The notes: generated by a model not told the origin, from the sequence alone. DNA of 64,000 nt from Aradus depressus (GCA_963662175.1 OY759224.1:32931489-32995488); one strand, 5' to 3'. Shown: positions 40,032 through 51,029, counted from the first letter of the stretch. Numbers and translations: made by a program.

Positions 40032-40240
40032 ATTGAAGGGGATACGTTTTGAAGAAATTTATTTTAGAACTTACTTTGATGTTGGGAAAAGTGCTAAATG
40101 TACTAGTTTTATTCAAAACTAGTTGCAACAGATTCAATTTAAGGGATCACCTCTTGAGACGCCACCAAGAAACTTATAAACCGGCACCCAAGACCAAACA
40201 ACCCATTGCAGAAGCTGCATCACTGCCTACTGTTCCATAA
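40032..40240 (+). pseudogene. BED-type zinc finger remnant, copy 2
   Basis: RDHLLRRHQETYKPAPKTKQ is preserved. The upstream Cys pair is lost through deletions (GKVLNVLVLFKTSCNRFNLR). Same exon as 10799-11013, opposite orientation. Confidence 0.7.
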
Positions 40241-40675
40241 AGTTTTACAAAAGTATTTTTCGTCAATTGGTAATTAATTACTTGATTTTGTTTTATAAAA
40301 GTTGTTGATTGCAATAAAAATTGTTGAATCTAACGTCATTGTAGCTACTTCATTGTTTATTGATTATCTGAAATAAGTGTTTTTTGATTTTAATTAATGT
40401 GTTAATATCCTTGCCAAATGTCATACTTAATGCAATTATTTTCGACAGAAAATGTTATTTCCATTAAATAAAAGCTCGATTTTAAAAAACAATTATTTAT
40501 TCGATTGATATTTTTATTCCCCTTTCATCCTCCATAACATAGAATAATTTAAATTAGGTAGATGTACATGAAAAAATAAATATATAATAACCATATTATA
40601 ATATAATGTTGGAATTGGAAAGTATTTTGCATGAAAAGAAAGAATTATCGACTATCACCCATCCCTACTTTTGAG

Positions 40676-40805
40676 CTCAAGATCGCGGGTTCGAAACCCG
40701 GTTGAGGCCTTTAGATTTTATATTTTGGAGGTGAAAAAAAAAACGTGCAAGCCGTCTTTCGGATGGAACATCACGTGATGGTCCTGCGCCTATATGATCC
40801 AATGA
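40676..40805 (+). repeat. SINE, right part
   Basis: B box GGGTTCGAAACC, GAGGCCTTTAGA, core TCTTTCGGATGGAACATCAC. The tail is missing. Confidence 0.8.
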
Positions 40806-41280
40806 TCCTATTGATGAAAAAAATCTGAAAATTCCGAAACTTCTGGATTTTGGTACTACGTACCGGTTTGAGCTATAGTTTCTAAATATTAGGATTCATA
40901 AATTTGACAATATATAATGATAGTAATATATGTGATATATAATGAGACCAAGCTCAGACAAGATGTTGGTTCGTGATGTTCAGAATGTTGAGGAGTCCTG
41001 GATCTAGACCGGAAATCTGAGGCAGAAGGATCCTAAGATGCTTAATATCCGTTGAATTCTCGGTAATCAAGCATGTAGACTTGGAACTTGCCAACTTAAC
41101 TAACAACTTAGCAAGTGGTTTCATTTAATTTTCCCCAGGGGAGTGGGGACGAGCCTAGTGCCTCCTTTGTGCCGTGACGTACTGAAGGTTGCCAATATTC
41201 AAGTTTAAACTAATCTGAAACTTGGTACATTAGCAACCAGATGAACGTTTTATGCTTAAAGCAAAAATCTTTGGAGACCG
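40806..41280. other. No recognised feature
   Basis: Unique-looking sequence without a long ORF. Confidence 0.4.
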
Positions 41281-41284
41281 GAGC

Positions 41285-41490
41285 AGGAATCACCGTCTGT
41301 GTACTTCCCCAGAACGAATTATTCAATTATGTTATTGCTCTCCCTCCAAAGCCGATAGACCGTTTCGGCTAAAACTCAATATTTGATTTACATAGTGGCT
41401 TCTAAATCTTCATACTAAATTTCATTCGATACATTCATTACAACGGCAGAGTTTTGGTGTTAAGCCTCCACCCTTCCCCTTGGCCGATAT
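41285..41490 (+). repeat. HP repeat, 5' part
   Basis: GAATCACCGTCTGTGTACTT to CATTCATTACAACGGCAG and CCTCCACCCTTCCCCTTGG. Confidence 0.75.
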
Positions 41491-41655
41491 AACGAGTAAA
41501 ATAAGACACATCTGAAAAATGGAAAAAAGAGGAAAAAGCTACATTCGCTAGACATGCCAACGATATGTAACATGATCAACGAAGTAGGTAGAATAAAGTA
41601 CCTCCATCTTTGTGTAAAAGACAGCTTGACTCTCTGGAACAAACAGGTGCAAATT

Positions 41656-41722
41656 AATAGATCAATAGATCAATAGATCAATAGATTCAATAGATCAATA
41701 GATCAATAGATCAATAGATTAT
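41656..41722 (+). repeat. ATAGATCA microsatellite
   Basis: About eight 8-bp units with one inserted T. Confidence 0.85.
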
Positions 41723-41754
41723 TGACAACTCAAATGTTTTGTTAAGGTAGGACT

Positions 41755-42320
41755 TTCTCCACTCCCCCCCCCCCCCCCCCCTCGTCAGAGCAAAAAACCA
41801 AGATAAATATACTAAAACAATTGTTTTTATTAAAAATGGATTGCTTGCAAGTTACCAATAGATCTTACGAGCTTCAAATTTCCCATGCGACTGATTCCTA
41901 AATCAGCAATCAGCTGTTACATAAATGAACATGTACAAAACAAGTCATATTACATTTATTTAAATATATATGAATTCCATCATTTCATTTCCTCGCTCAA
42001 AATCTTCATTCGTGTTATACTTTATACTCTCAAAGCTGATTTTACATGCACTGTAAAAATGCAAAGCGCTGCAGCAACAAATGCACGCTATTGGATGTGA
42101 GTCATTTAATTGTAAAAGCACAGAAACCACAGAGTGCATTTGCTGCTACTGCGCTTTGCATGTTTGCTGCTCATGTAAAGTCAACTTGAGTATTACAGTC
42201 AGTGGTTACCGGAAACTCCGGGATGTGCCCCCGGGAGTCTATAACCCCCACCCTCGTAGCCTAACTTTGACCCCCCCCCCCCCCCCCCCCCCTCTGCTCA
42301 AAGTCCTGGCTACGCCCCTG
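41755..42320 (-). mobile_element. hAT MITE (CAGGGGCGTAG family), inverted
   Basis: Terminus TGGCTACGCCCCTG at 42307-42320. Same internal body as 44553-45242 in reverse, with long C tracts (41764-41783, 42272-42293). The far end is not preserved. Confidence 0.75.
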
Positions 42321-42374
42321 CCGAAACCTGTATACTTTAAGTATACATTTTTGTAGAATCAGACAATATAAAAG

Positions 42375-42588
42375 TTTTGGTTGTTTCCGGCATTTTTTCC
42401 TCCAGAGGTGTCTTCTTTTTTCTTCGTTGGACAATATTTCGGGACAATTGCAGGTCCCTTCTTCTGGTCACTATGAACTTCGTCGTTCATAGTGACCAGA
42501 AGAAGGGACCTGCAATTGTCCCGAAATATTGTCCAACGAAGAAAAAAGAAGACACCTCTGGAGGAAAAAATGCCGGAAACAACCAAAA
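42375..42588. repeat. Perfect 104-bp inverted repeat
   Basis: Arms 42375-42478 and 42485-42588 are exact reverse complements around a 6-base loop (TTCGTC). The arm carries a GGGACCTGCAATTGTCCC stem followed by GAAATATTG and preceded by CCAGAAGAA, structurally parallel to the hammerhead-like modules. The short ORFs on both strands are a by-product of the symmetry. Confidence 0.95.
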
Positions 42589-43020
42589 GTGGAACATCCC
42601 AGAGAAGTTTAAGAAACACAATATAAAAGTTAACAAGTTTTTGGTTTTGTTAATACAGAAATACATAGACGTCATATTCTCTAAGAGGGATGTAATATTT
42701 ATATTGTCAATCAATCAAAACCTACTTGGATGCACTATTGCTATGCAGATTGTGCAATGAAATTATATCTGCTTCAGCTCAGAGAATCAATCGATCCCCT
42801 TCAATATTCATGGATTGACTCAATATATACCAAATAGGGTCATATCTGCCCAGTTATGGACAGTTTAACCAAAATTTAATCTACAACAAACATTTAATGG
42901 TAAATTGCCACGAACGAATGGTCCAAAGAGCCAACAGGAATCAGCTAAATTGTAATAGCGCTCAGAAAGCGTACAAAACAATAATAGAAAATTTGTAAAA
43001 TAGAAAGAAGTGCTGGGAAG
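42589..43020. other. Flank of inverted repeat
   Basis: GGAACATCCCAGAGAAGTTT also occurs at 1981-2002 (ACATCCCAGAGAAGTTTAAG), so a dispersed repeat abuts the palindrome. The rest is unassigned; a G tract lies at 43028-43045. Confidence 0.45.
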
Positions 43021-43142
43021 GGGTGGAGGGGGGGGGGGGGGGGGTCATTTATATAATTCATTTTCAAAAATAATTCATTTTCTTTCAAAGGAGAAGAAAA
43101 ATTCATTTTTCATTTTATTTCCCAGCTATTTTCAGTTTATAC

Positions 43143-43680
43143 CAGGCGTGGCAAACCCAAATAATCTTGCGGGAAATGCATTATAATCCTGCGGGCCGCA
43201 TATAAAATGATATATCCACATATTAGATTTGGAACCACTAAAAACATTTTTCGGAGTGAAAATTTAAAACAGAATCAATTTGGAGTATTATTATTGTTTT
43301 TTATTATTATTCATACATAAAAACATAGATAATATAATAATGATACTAATGAAATGATAGAATAATATTTAATTTATTTAACTAGTGAGATATTTGTATC
43401 TCACATCGTAATTGATGTTGCAGGTTTTCGTCCGTTAACTTCGTGCGTGATTTATGGTTGGTATTTTCGAAAAAAACGATTCGCAGGTGTAAGTTGATCC
43501 AAAAGCGCTCACAACTTTTTATGCCAGATTTGTCAAATTAGAAAATTTGAGGGATTTATTCGTTACAAAACACTAATCTAAAAACAAAAATATTGCACAA
43601 AAAAACATATTTTGTAAAATTGTGATGAATCTTGCGGGCCGTAAAATTATTGAAGCCTGGCCGCGGGTTGGCCACTCCTG
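43143..43680 (-). mobile_element. hAT deletion derivative (538 bp)
   Basis: Ends CAGGCGTGGCAAACCC and, inverted, CAGGAGTGGCCAACCC. Imperfect 8-bp duplication GTTTATAC / GTCTATAA. It contains the C-terminal part of its transposase on the minus strand. Confidence 0.82.
43382..43506 (-). pseudogene. hAT transposase C-terminal (dimerisation) remnant
   Basis: The minus strand reads FGSTYTCESFFSKIPTIN, then after a one-base shift KSRTKLTDENLQHQLRC. GSTY-x-CE-xFS and the R-x2-LTDE-L block are the end of the hATC domain in ZBED5/FAM200-like hAT transposases. The frameshift and absent catalytic domain make it nonfunctional. Confidence 0.75.
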
Positions 43681-44295
43681 GTCTATAAAGTTAAGTTTAA
43701 TTCTGAAAAAAATGAAATTCCAATGAAAGGAATATCAAATTTTTGACAGCTGTTTTTTATAAAAATAATAATAATTGATTTTATAATATATTAATAATTT
43801 TAATGTGTGTAATTGTTTACATGACAGTACATTGCCGGGGACTCAGATAAACATTTTTATTTGTATTGTTGTCATTAATTGGCCTATGTCGGTAATTAGA
43901 CTGACCCGATATTGAAACATTTCAATAATTATATACCTATTTATATAAGGGAGGCACTGGCACACCCCCGCCCTCTCTGGTTCAATATTATATCAATAAT
44001 TGATACTTTGGTACTTGAATAATTAATAATATTTGATAGGACTGTTGATTCAATGGTCACGTTTACATAACAAAAATGTTGAACTCCCCCCCTCCCCCAC
44101 CCCCACCCCCCACCCCCCACCCCCCTGTACATAACATTCTACGAATTCTAAAATGTTCATGAAATTTCATGAATACATCAATTTAATAGTGAAAAACAAT
44201 ATATTGAGGAACGATATTCATTTTGGTTAAACCATAATATAATAGGATACGTCAGACAATGTTGTATATCAAAATATCCTATAAATGATGTACAT
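43681..44295. other. Spacer with C-rich simple repeat
   Basis: CCCCCA-type tract at 44087-44126. The 44205-44280 stretch weakly matches the TTA-tailed repeat body (GGTTAAACCATAATATAATA). Confidence 0.45.
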
Positions 44296-44296
44296 C

Positions 44297-44455
44297 CAAG
44301 ATCGTAGGTTCGAAACCCGGCCGAGGCCCTTAGTTTATCTGGGAGGTAAATTAAGGGAGGTAACTTAAGCACGCCGTCCTTCGGATGGGACGTTAAGCGA
44401 TGGTCTCGAGCGTGTACGATGTCAGGTAGGTACTCGTTAAAGCCCTCTGCCCTAG
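44297..44455 (+). repeat. SINE, partial
   Basis: B box GGTTCGAAACC, duplicated GGGAGGTAA, core CCTTCGGATGGGACGTTAAG, stops at GCCCTAG. Confidence 0.8.
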
Positions 44456-44552
44456 ATTTTCATAACTGCTGTCATTTTTGAACTTCAATCATTCTTACTT
44501 ACGTTTCTAATTGAAGATATGGGGGCAGCATTCGATTGTTTAATACTCTTTA

Positions 44553-45242
44553 CAGGGGCGTAGTCAGGATTTTGAGCTGGGGGGGGGGGACAAAGTTAGT
44601 CTACAGGGATGGGGGGTACAGACTCCCGGGGGCACAGCCCGCAGTTTCCATGCTTAGCTCTGCAGACTTTTTGTTATTAATTTGGGAGACTCAGACCCCT
44701 AGAACCTTCCCCTCAGGTAACCACTGACTGTAATACTTAAGCTGACTTTACATGACCAGCAAAAATGCAAAGCGCAGCAGCAGCAAATGCACGCTGTGGT
44801 TTCTGTGCTTTTAGAATTAAATGACTCACAGCCAATAGCGTGCATTTGCTGCTGCTGCGCTTTGTATTTTTACTGCGCATGTAAAATCAGCTTTAAGAGT
44901 ATAAGGCATAACATAAATGACGATTTTGAGCGAGGAAATGAAATGATGGAATTCATATATATTTAAATAAATGTAATATGACTTGTTTTGTACATGTACA
45001 TGTACATTAAAGTAAAGCACAATTTTCGTTTATTCTCCTAAAATCGTGACAGAACTTCCTCTTTGAAGTGTTCTCGATGGTTTTCCAGCAGCTTTCTGTG
45101 CACGCTCAGCATGCAGAGACCATGAGACGCAATTTTTAATCTATAATTTCTTTAGTTTATTTAATTTTTATTTTGGTTTTTTGCTCTGGCCAGAGAACGT
45201 GCCCCCCCCCCCCCCCCCTGTCCTCCCTTGGCTACGCCCTTG
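44553..45242 (+). mobile_element. hAT MITE, complete (690 bp)
   Basis: CAGGGGCGTAGTCAGG and inverted CAAGGGCGTAGCCAAG ends, exact 8-bp duplication ACTCTTTA (44545-44552, 45243-45250). The interior has inverted arms rich in GCAGCAGCAG around a TTTAGAATTAAATGACTCAC centre, so transcripts would fold. No ORF. Confidence 0.9.
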
Positions 45243-45250
45243 ACTCTTTA

Positions 45251-45730
45251 CACTATACGTTTTCATGTGATCATGGGCCTATAGCCCCCCGAATAAAATG
45301 AATAGAACAATGGTTTAGAGAGAGCGCGGAAACATATGTGTGAGTAGGAGTGTAGCCTTAAATTGAGAGATCGAAGAACCCTCAGAAGAGCAAAAAACTG
45401 ACTGGGAGTGCTGAAAGTTATTTGCATGTCGATCTAAGGACATTTAACGCGAAAACTTACGCGTGAAAGCTAGAAAACTAACAGGCTTTCACCTTTTCGG
45501 GAAGTTTTTGAAAACCTGGAACCGTGGACCCGGTACCAGTTGATTCACATACCCGGTTCTGCAGTCCGGTCAGGAACAGGTCTCGGTTCTCCCAGAACCG
45601 TCTACCAGCACTACTGGACTATCATTGTACTACGAATATCTGGATGAAGCCTCTGAAACATTTTTGGGGGTTTAACAAAAATCAATATACCTCATTAGAA
45701 ATTTTATTTGACTATCGAGAACGGAATAAC
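45251..45730. other. No recognised feature
   Basis: A GAACCG / CGGTTC inverted motif occurs several times (45520-45600). No domain in the ORF. Confidence 0.4.
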
Positions 45731-45734
45731 GACA

Positions 45735-45915
45735 ACACTTTTTGATTTTCTGTGAAATCGACTGAAGGGAAGAAAGGAGTCACGAGGACGGGGCTCAACA
45801 AAAACTTTGATAACTGTCGTTATATACCTGAGGGTTCAGAAATCCCTGAATAAGACACTTGTTGATTTTTAGGAAAATCGGTTCATTGTTTTTAAAGAAT
45901 GAGCTAAAACTTAGT
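45735..45915 (-). repeat. HP repeat, modules
   Basis: GAAATCGACTGAAGGGAAG, GGCTCAACAAAAACTTTGAT, TTGATTTTTAGGAAAATCGG. Confidence 0.65.
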
Positions 45916-45949
45916 AAGTACCTGGTTGGTGATTGGCCGACTTTTACAC

Positions 45950-46855
45950 GCTAAAAACTGGTTATTTATGGATGTACTACAGTATGTCATGTTGGTATTT
46001 CGAAATTTTATAACACCTCCCTCGATATCGTTAAATGAAACAAAAAAAATAAAAAAAATATTGTTTTTTAACTACATGGCTGACGTGCGGCTGACGTAAA
46101 AAAAAACATTAAAATCAGGTTTTACGACAGATCAGCCCCAAAAAAGGTCAAACCTGCAGCTCTAAAGAGAAACCCAATTTCCGAGTGATATCAAATTTCA
46201 TATGGAGGCAGTTTTCTTGAAGAGCCCTCATTATAGATATCTACTTCCACAGAGATATGATGCATAGGGGCAGTTATATAATTGGTTTTTGGGGATCACA
46301 GGTAGGGCACTCATCCCCAAAAAACTGTCGATATAATGAATTTGTGAACACACAATTTAGTAGAAGTCCCTGTGTAAGTCAACTCTTGATTTTTAGTAAA
46401 ACGATTTTTTAGTTTCGAAGAGAGAGCAATAACTTACTTGATTAATTCGTGTTGGGGAAGTACGTTGCTGGTTATTCACCAATTTTACTTTACCGGCTAT
46501 GTACTTCCCCCGCAGGAATTCATCAATTATATTTTCGCTCTCCGTTTGGGCTAAAACTCAATATTTTAGTGTCTCCTGAATCCTCATACTCATACAGTTA
46601 TTTGGGTGAATTGAGCCCCCCTCCCATCAGTTTATTCTGCGAAAAATTGATAGATGTTGTCATGTTCGTGTAATACATTTATTACATTCTCTATTTGAAG
46701 GATGAAACAGAATTTTCCATAGTGCAGTTTGTGGGCTTTGGAGTCTTTGAGAAATGCTCCTAATTAGATTAGTAGGATTAGTGCCCAGTTAATAATTATT
46801 TGGAAGATTTGGAAGGAGAGCAGAAACATGTTTATGTTTGGGCGTAGCGTCTGTA
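45950..46855 (+). repeat. Repeat Z, copy 2
   Basis: Paralogue of 39169-39965 without any hAT. Includes HP modules in both orientations (46230-46440 reverse; 46485-46680 forward). Confidence 0.75.
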
Positions 46856-46875
46856 GCTTAACACATGCAAAACTA

Positions 46876-47137
46876 ACTAAACAAAAGATTCAAACTAACT
46901 TTGAAAACAAAATTATATACAACGAAGTATTGCCCTTATTACGTCTCCAACAAAACTCTTCACACTGACCTTAACGTACCTTTTGTCACCGAAGTCGCGT
47001 AAATCCAAGTATAAAAAATTATTTTCCCTACTTAGTTCCCACAATAATCCTCTAGTCCGAGCCCTCCATTCTGCCATACTTCCTCAACGACGGCTTAAGT
47101 GTCAATGGCCCAGAGACCTCCTTAGCAGCAGCAGTGA
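46876..47137 (+). pseudogene. LINE reverse transcriptase C-terminal remnant, copy 2
   Basis: LNKRFKLTLKTK, an internal deletion, then PYYVSNKTLHTDLNVPFVTE, a stop, and the end PRDLLSSSSD with its stop. Same jockey-like protein as 35932-36352. Confidence 0.75.
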
Positions 47138-47152
47138 TTAGAACTAAAACAA

Positions 47153-47402
47153 CTGTATACAAATATATACAACAAGCAAATGTGCTAATAAAGAGATAAT
47201 GGCAATGTCAAAATGTCATGAGGGGAGAAATCACCCAGTGGTGACACTCCCTAGTCACTGATTTTCACTCATTTATAACAGTTATAAAGTGACACTTTAT
47301 AACTGTTATAAACGACAGAAAATCAGTGACTACGGAGTGTCACCGCCATTACCTCTTTATTAGCACATTTGCTTGTTGTATTTATTTGTATACAGTTGTA
47401 AA
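47153..47402. repeat. Inverted duplication of LINE 3' UTR
   Basis: Left arm (47153-47292) is the LINE 3' UTR in reverse and the right arm (47293-47402) is the same UTR forward, lacking about 40 bases. The centre is AACAGTTATAAAGTG / CACTTTATAACTGTT. The UTR exists as a single copy at 35755-35931. Confidence 0.85.
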
Positions 47403-47850
47403 TAGCTATTTGTGAATAAAAAAAATAATGTATTAAGTGTTTCACAATATCTCTGCAAAAAAATCTTATGCATCAATAATATATTTCGTCTGATTTTGGC
47501 CAAAAAAGATAATCAGATTTAATTTAGAAAATTTGATTTTTCATTTCAAATTTCAAGTTCATTGCTACAATCTTTTCTAGAGCACTAATAAAGTACCAGA
47601 AAATGAAAGTTAAAATTTCGTTGAAAACTCGATTTCCAGTTTTTTCACGAATTCAATACTTTTTATACCAAGTGAAAATAGAGACAATGCAATTAATTCA
47701 TTAGACATGGTCATGAATAATAAATAAACAGGTTTTCTTTATTTTTATTTCATTGAATTTATTTAATCAACAACAGGATTACTTCGCTTCGACCTTAGAG
47801 AACTAATGCATGTTTCAGACTAAAACAAATCACAGGACTTTTTAATACCA
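47403..47850. repeat. AT-rich spacer with diverged repeat Y
   Basis: GTTGAAAACTCGATTTCCAG and ATTCAATACTTTTTATACC near 47610-47680 match repeat Y weakly. Confidence 0.4.
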
Positions 47851-47854
47851 ACCA

Positions 47855-48000
47855 ACTTTGTACAGATCCACTCCCCGTCCTTCTGCTCAAATTGGTTTCA
47901 TACTGGCATTATATGAGATTAGTGTGTTGGCATCAGTAGTATTTTTTGTTCATTGTACAGAATAATTCTCAAAATGACTTTCATATAAGCAGTAATGCCA
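47855..48000 (+). repeat. Dispersed repeat X, copy 2
   Basis: GGTTTCATACTGGCATTATA, GTTGGCATCAGTAGTA, ATTCTCAAAATGACTT. Confidence 0.55.
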
Positions 48001-48103
48001 GGAGAGGGGGATGGAAGGGAGAGTGATCAGTATGAAATTGGTTGGATCAAAAAAGTTCTATGTTAACCACATCATATAATATTTTTTTTTTTTTTTTTTT
48101 TTA

Positions 48104-48420
48104 GGACGCTGGTAGCTCAGTAGTATGTTACTGAGCTCGAAAAACGCGGGTTTGAAATCCGGCCGAAACCCTTAAGTTTTTTTATCTGGGAGGTAAAAAA
48201 TCCTTGAGCACGCTGTCCTTCGGATGGGACGTTAAGAGATGGTAACAAATCTTTGCTATGTCAGGTACTCATCAAGATCCATAACCTAGGTGATTAAACC
48301 TAGGTAGACAAAATTTAGGACTCCCAGAGAAGAGTAGGGCTCATGTCCACCTGAGTGACGAAAGAGCGCTCTGGTAGTAGGCGATATGACCTCACAGTGA
48401 AAGCCTCGGCTTGAGTCAGT
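48104..48420 (+). repeat. SINE, full span
   Basis: GGACGCTGGTAGCTCAGTAG head with a shortened anticodon region, core CCTTCGGATGGGACGTTAAG, tail GGCTTGAGTCA; preceded by a T tract. Confidence 0.82.
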
Positions 48421-48479
48421 GATTTCACATTTTTTTGATCTTTCGCGTAGATCAAGCAAACGTCTAAAAAAATGTGTTT

Positions 48480-48640
48480 CAAGAAGTTATTCAAAAAAAT
48501 TTAATATTTTTCGAACTCTCGATTCCAAAAACAAGAAAAATTCCTATCTGTATACGAGTACGAGTAATGTGAACACGATAACTCTGGATAGAATGAATAT
48601 ATCGAGAGGAACCCGTGGCCAGAATCTATACATAAGGTGA
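48480..48640 (-). repeat. HP repeat fragment
   Basis: CTCTCGATTCCAAAAACAAG, GTGAACACGATAACTCTGGA, AGAATGAATATATCGAGAGG. Confidence 0.6.
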
Positions 48641-49020
48641 CCAACTATTTTTTTTACAAACGGAGTACGGATGGAATTTCATTGGATATGATGATTGGGG
48701 TTGTGAAAAAAAACATTAGGTCGCAACCATTCGGCTATATGTTTAAAAGAAATAGTAATATAAAAATTAATATAAATTTAATTATTTTATATACCTACAT
48801 CATTTTAATTCTTGAAATCATATTTTCCTATTGAATTAATTTTTTTCGATAGTTCTGAATTTTCTTCTAAGAGCGCACTTATGTCAGAACAACTTTACCG
48901 TTAAAACTGCAGCTACTGCTCCAGTAATCATTTGCAAGGGTAAATACCCTCTCCACAACAGCATTAGTGCCAGGGCAACACATTGCTAATTCAATTAGTA
49001 ATTTAAATTTTTTTGGGGAA
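48641..49020. other. No recognised feature
   Basis: AT-rich, no assignable repeat. Confidence 0.4.
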
Positions 49021-49027
49021 TATACTC

Positions 49028-49145
49028 TTAAATAAATAAAACAAACTTATTTTTGAAATATTGTCTATTCCACTAAAGATATATATACATATATAACTAC
49101 CGGTTTCGGCTTTATACCATCGTCAGGTCTAGTTATGAACTAAGT
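49028..49145 (-). repeat. Single hammerhead-like module
   Basis: On the minus strand: CTAGACCTGACGATGGTATA, AAGCCGAAACCGGTAG, then AT stretch to CAAAAATAAGTTTGTTT. Single-arm version of the palindrome at 38140-38346. Core CTGACGA, weak GGT/GCC stem, GAAAC. Confidence 0.6.
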
Positions 49146-49570
49146 CAGTTTGCAGAGAGCGACCCTTCAAATACATCTCAGGTCAAAGGGTGCTATTAAA
49201 ACTTGGGAGTCCCCCGGCTGTACCGTTAGCTAACTCATGAAATATTTCTTAACAAAACCTAGTTCTAAATTTACATAAAACAATGTCACTAGACTAATAC
49301 GTGGAAAAATAACAAATAAATAAGTACAAATACAAGTAAATAATAAAAATAGAAATAAAATTAATAATAATGTTAAGATTTAGATAACTTGAAACATATA
49401 TGTGGAACCAAATATTAATAACAGATAATACAAACATATATGTGGAAACAGAACTGGTTTAGGGTGTTCACAAAGGGGAATAGTTGAAATAAATTTGGTC
49501 ATTCATACAAATGTTCCTTTTGTTAGCTTTATTTATTTCTAATTGCTCTAAGCTATTAAGTAGCCTGCTT
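49146..49570. other. No recognised feature
   Basis: A CATATATGTGGAA motif is repeated at 49395 and 49435. Otherwise AT-rich. Confidence 0.4.
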
Positions 49571-49574
49571 TTTG

Positions 49575-49692
49575 GAGGGAGTACAAAAGAGTACAAAAGA
49601 CAAAAGAGTAGAAAGGAGTACAAAAGACTGCAAAGGAGTATTTTTGGAGTACGGTACGAAAAAGGAGTACAAAACTCAATAAGGGAGTACAC
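49575..49692 (+). repeat. GGAGTACAAAAGA degenerate tandem repeat
   Basis: AGTACAAAAGA-type units of 11-16 bp, about eight copies. The antisense ORFs are low-complexity artefacts. Confidence 0.65.
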
Positions 49693-49739
49693 TTGGTCAC
49701 ATTACTATACCGTGCAACCCTAAGGATTTTCACATAAAT

Positions 49740-50340
49740 CGACCAAACGATGAATGCATCTAAAAAATTTTAATAACTGTCGATGTAATGAATGTATCGG
49801 CACAAAATTTGGCATGAGGATTCAGAAGGTCCTATGTTTTTCCTGCATTTCCTTTTTAGAGGTGTCTTTTATTTTTTCATTTGGGACACTTCCACGTTCT
49901 TTTCTTGTGTCACAACTACGGTCATTGCGACCCGAAGAAGAGACGTGTAGAAGTGTTCAGAAAAGTTAGGATACCTTTGGAAAAAAAAATTCCGGAAAAA
50001 AGCAACGAGACACTTATTAATTCGGCAGAAGGGAAGGGGGATGTCAAAAACCCCGAAAACTGCCGATGTAAAGAATGTTTCGACATGAAATTTCATATTT
50101 GGAGTCAAAACCCAATTAGGACATATAACCTGTAAAATTTAAGCAAAATCAGCCGAAGGGAATGGGGTTCTGGGGAGGGGTCTCAATTAAAAAACTCTAA
50201 TAACTGCGGATGTAATGAATTTAAAGAATCAAAATTTAGTAAGAGAATTTAGGAGCCCATATGTAAGTTAAATATTCATTTTTCAATATTCAATTCGTCC
50301 TGGGGAAGTACTTTGCCGGTGATTCACCAACGTCTTTTTT
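49740..50340 (-). repeat. HP repeat, multi-module, with insertion
   Basis: Modules at 49770-49830 and 50020-50330, ending GGGAAGTACTTTGCCGGTGA and TTCACC. Between them (49850-50010) lies a stretch resembling the arm at 42375 (GAGGTGTCTTTTATTTTTTC; GACCCGAAGAAGAGAC). Confidence 0.6.
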
Positions 50341-50344
50341 TTTA

Positions 50345-50740
50345 TACAGACTCGGAAGCCAGTCGTACAAGAATCAATGTCTGTGATGTGAAACTTTGTG
50401 CTCCACTTTATCATTTTAACAGAACATCCCCCTCCCATTCAGGGATCAATGTTTTCCAAAGTGGTAGTACACATTCAACTGACCTACAACTAACTTGATT
50501 GAAATTTTTCATCGCTTTGACGGGTATCTTTTTTCAAAAATTAAATTTTAAAATTGGTTTTGTCCATTTGCCTTTACCCTTTCAGTGAACATAAAAAAAA
50601 AAACAGGTAAAATTAATTGTCTCCGGACAAAGACTGAGATAGGGAGGTAGGGTAGGTAGATGACAAAGGGCTGAATGTTGGCTACAGTTCCAATTGACAA
50701 TCTTCATTAGATTGGTATTTAATCGATCCTGGGGATTATA
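50345..50740. other. No recognised feature
   Basis: No ORF or transposon end recognised. Confidence 0.4.
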
Positions 50741-50744
50741 TGGT

Positions 50745-50925
50745 CGATTAATCAATTATATTGTAGCAGAAAATATATAGAAGGTTCTGAATCCTCATAT
50801 TAAATTTTGTGAAGATACTTTTTTTGAGTCAAAGGGTTGGGAAACATGAAATTCCGGTGAAATCTCAACATCGAATTTCAGACCGATTACATAACTTTTC
50901 CTATACTTTAATAGTTGGGGAAGTA
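50745..50925 (+). repeat. HP repeat, 3' part
   Basis: GGAAACATGAAATTCCGGTG, TCAGACCGATTACATAACTT, CTATACTTTAATAGTTGGGG. Confidence 0.7.
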
Positions 50926-51029
50926 AAAAGTGTGAACTTAGTTAGGACATAGTATTATAATTTTGTTATTTTGAAAATCTGTATTATTATTATTATTATA
51001 TTCTGTATGAATATGAATGAAATATGAGT

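Larger units (their letters stand above)
39125..40667 (-). mobile_element. Composite hAT element (1543 bp)
   Basis: The whole block is flanked by the 8-bp duplication CTTTTGAG (39117-39124, 40668-40675) within a SINE. The right end, read inward, is TAGGGATGGGTGATAGTCGA, as in the hAT at 10343. The left tip is TAGGGTTGGGACAAAATGGG. An internal hAT left end TAGGATTGGGCGATAGTAC sits at about 39988. So about 860 bp of other repeats (39125-39987) appear to have moved together with a standard 680-bp element. Confidence 0.8.

Noticed and set aside
42359..42760. Overlapping 86-127 codon ORFs on both strands
   Set aside because: Created by the perfect palindrome, which makes the two strands read alike; no recognised domain.
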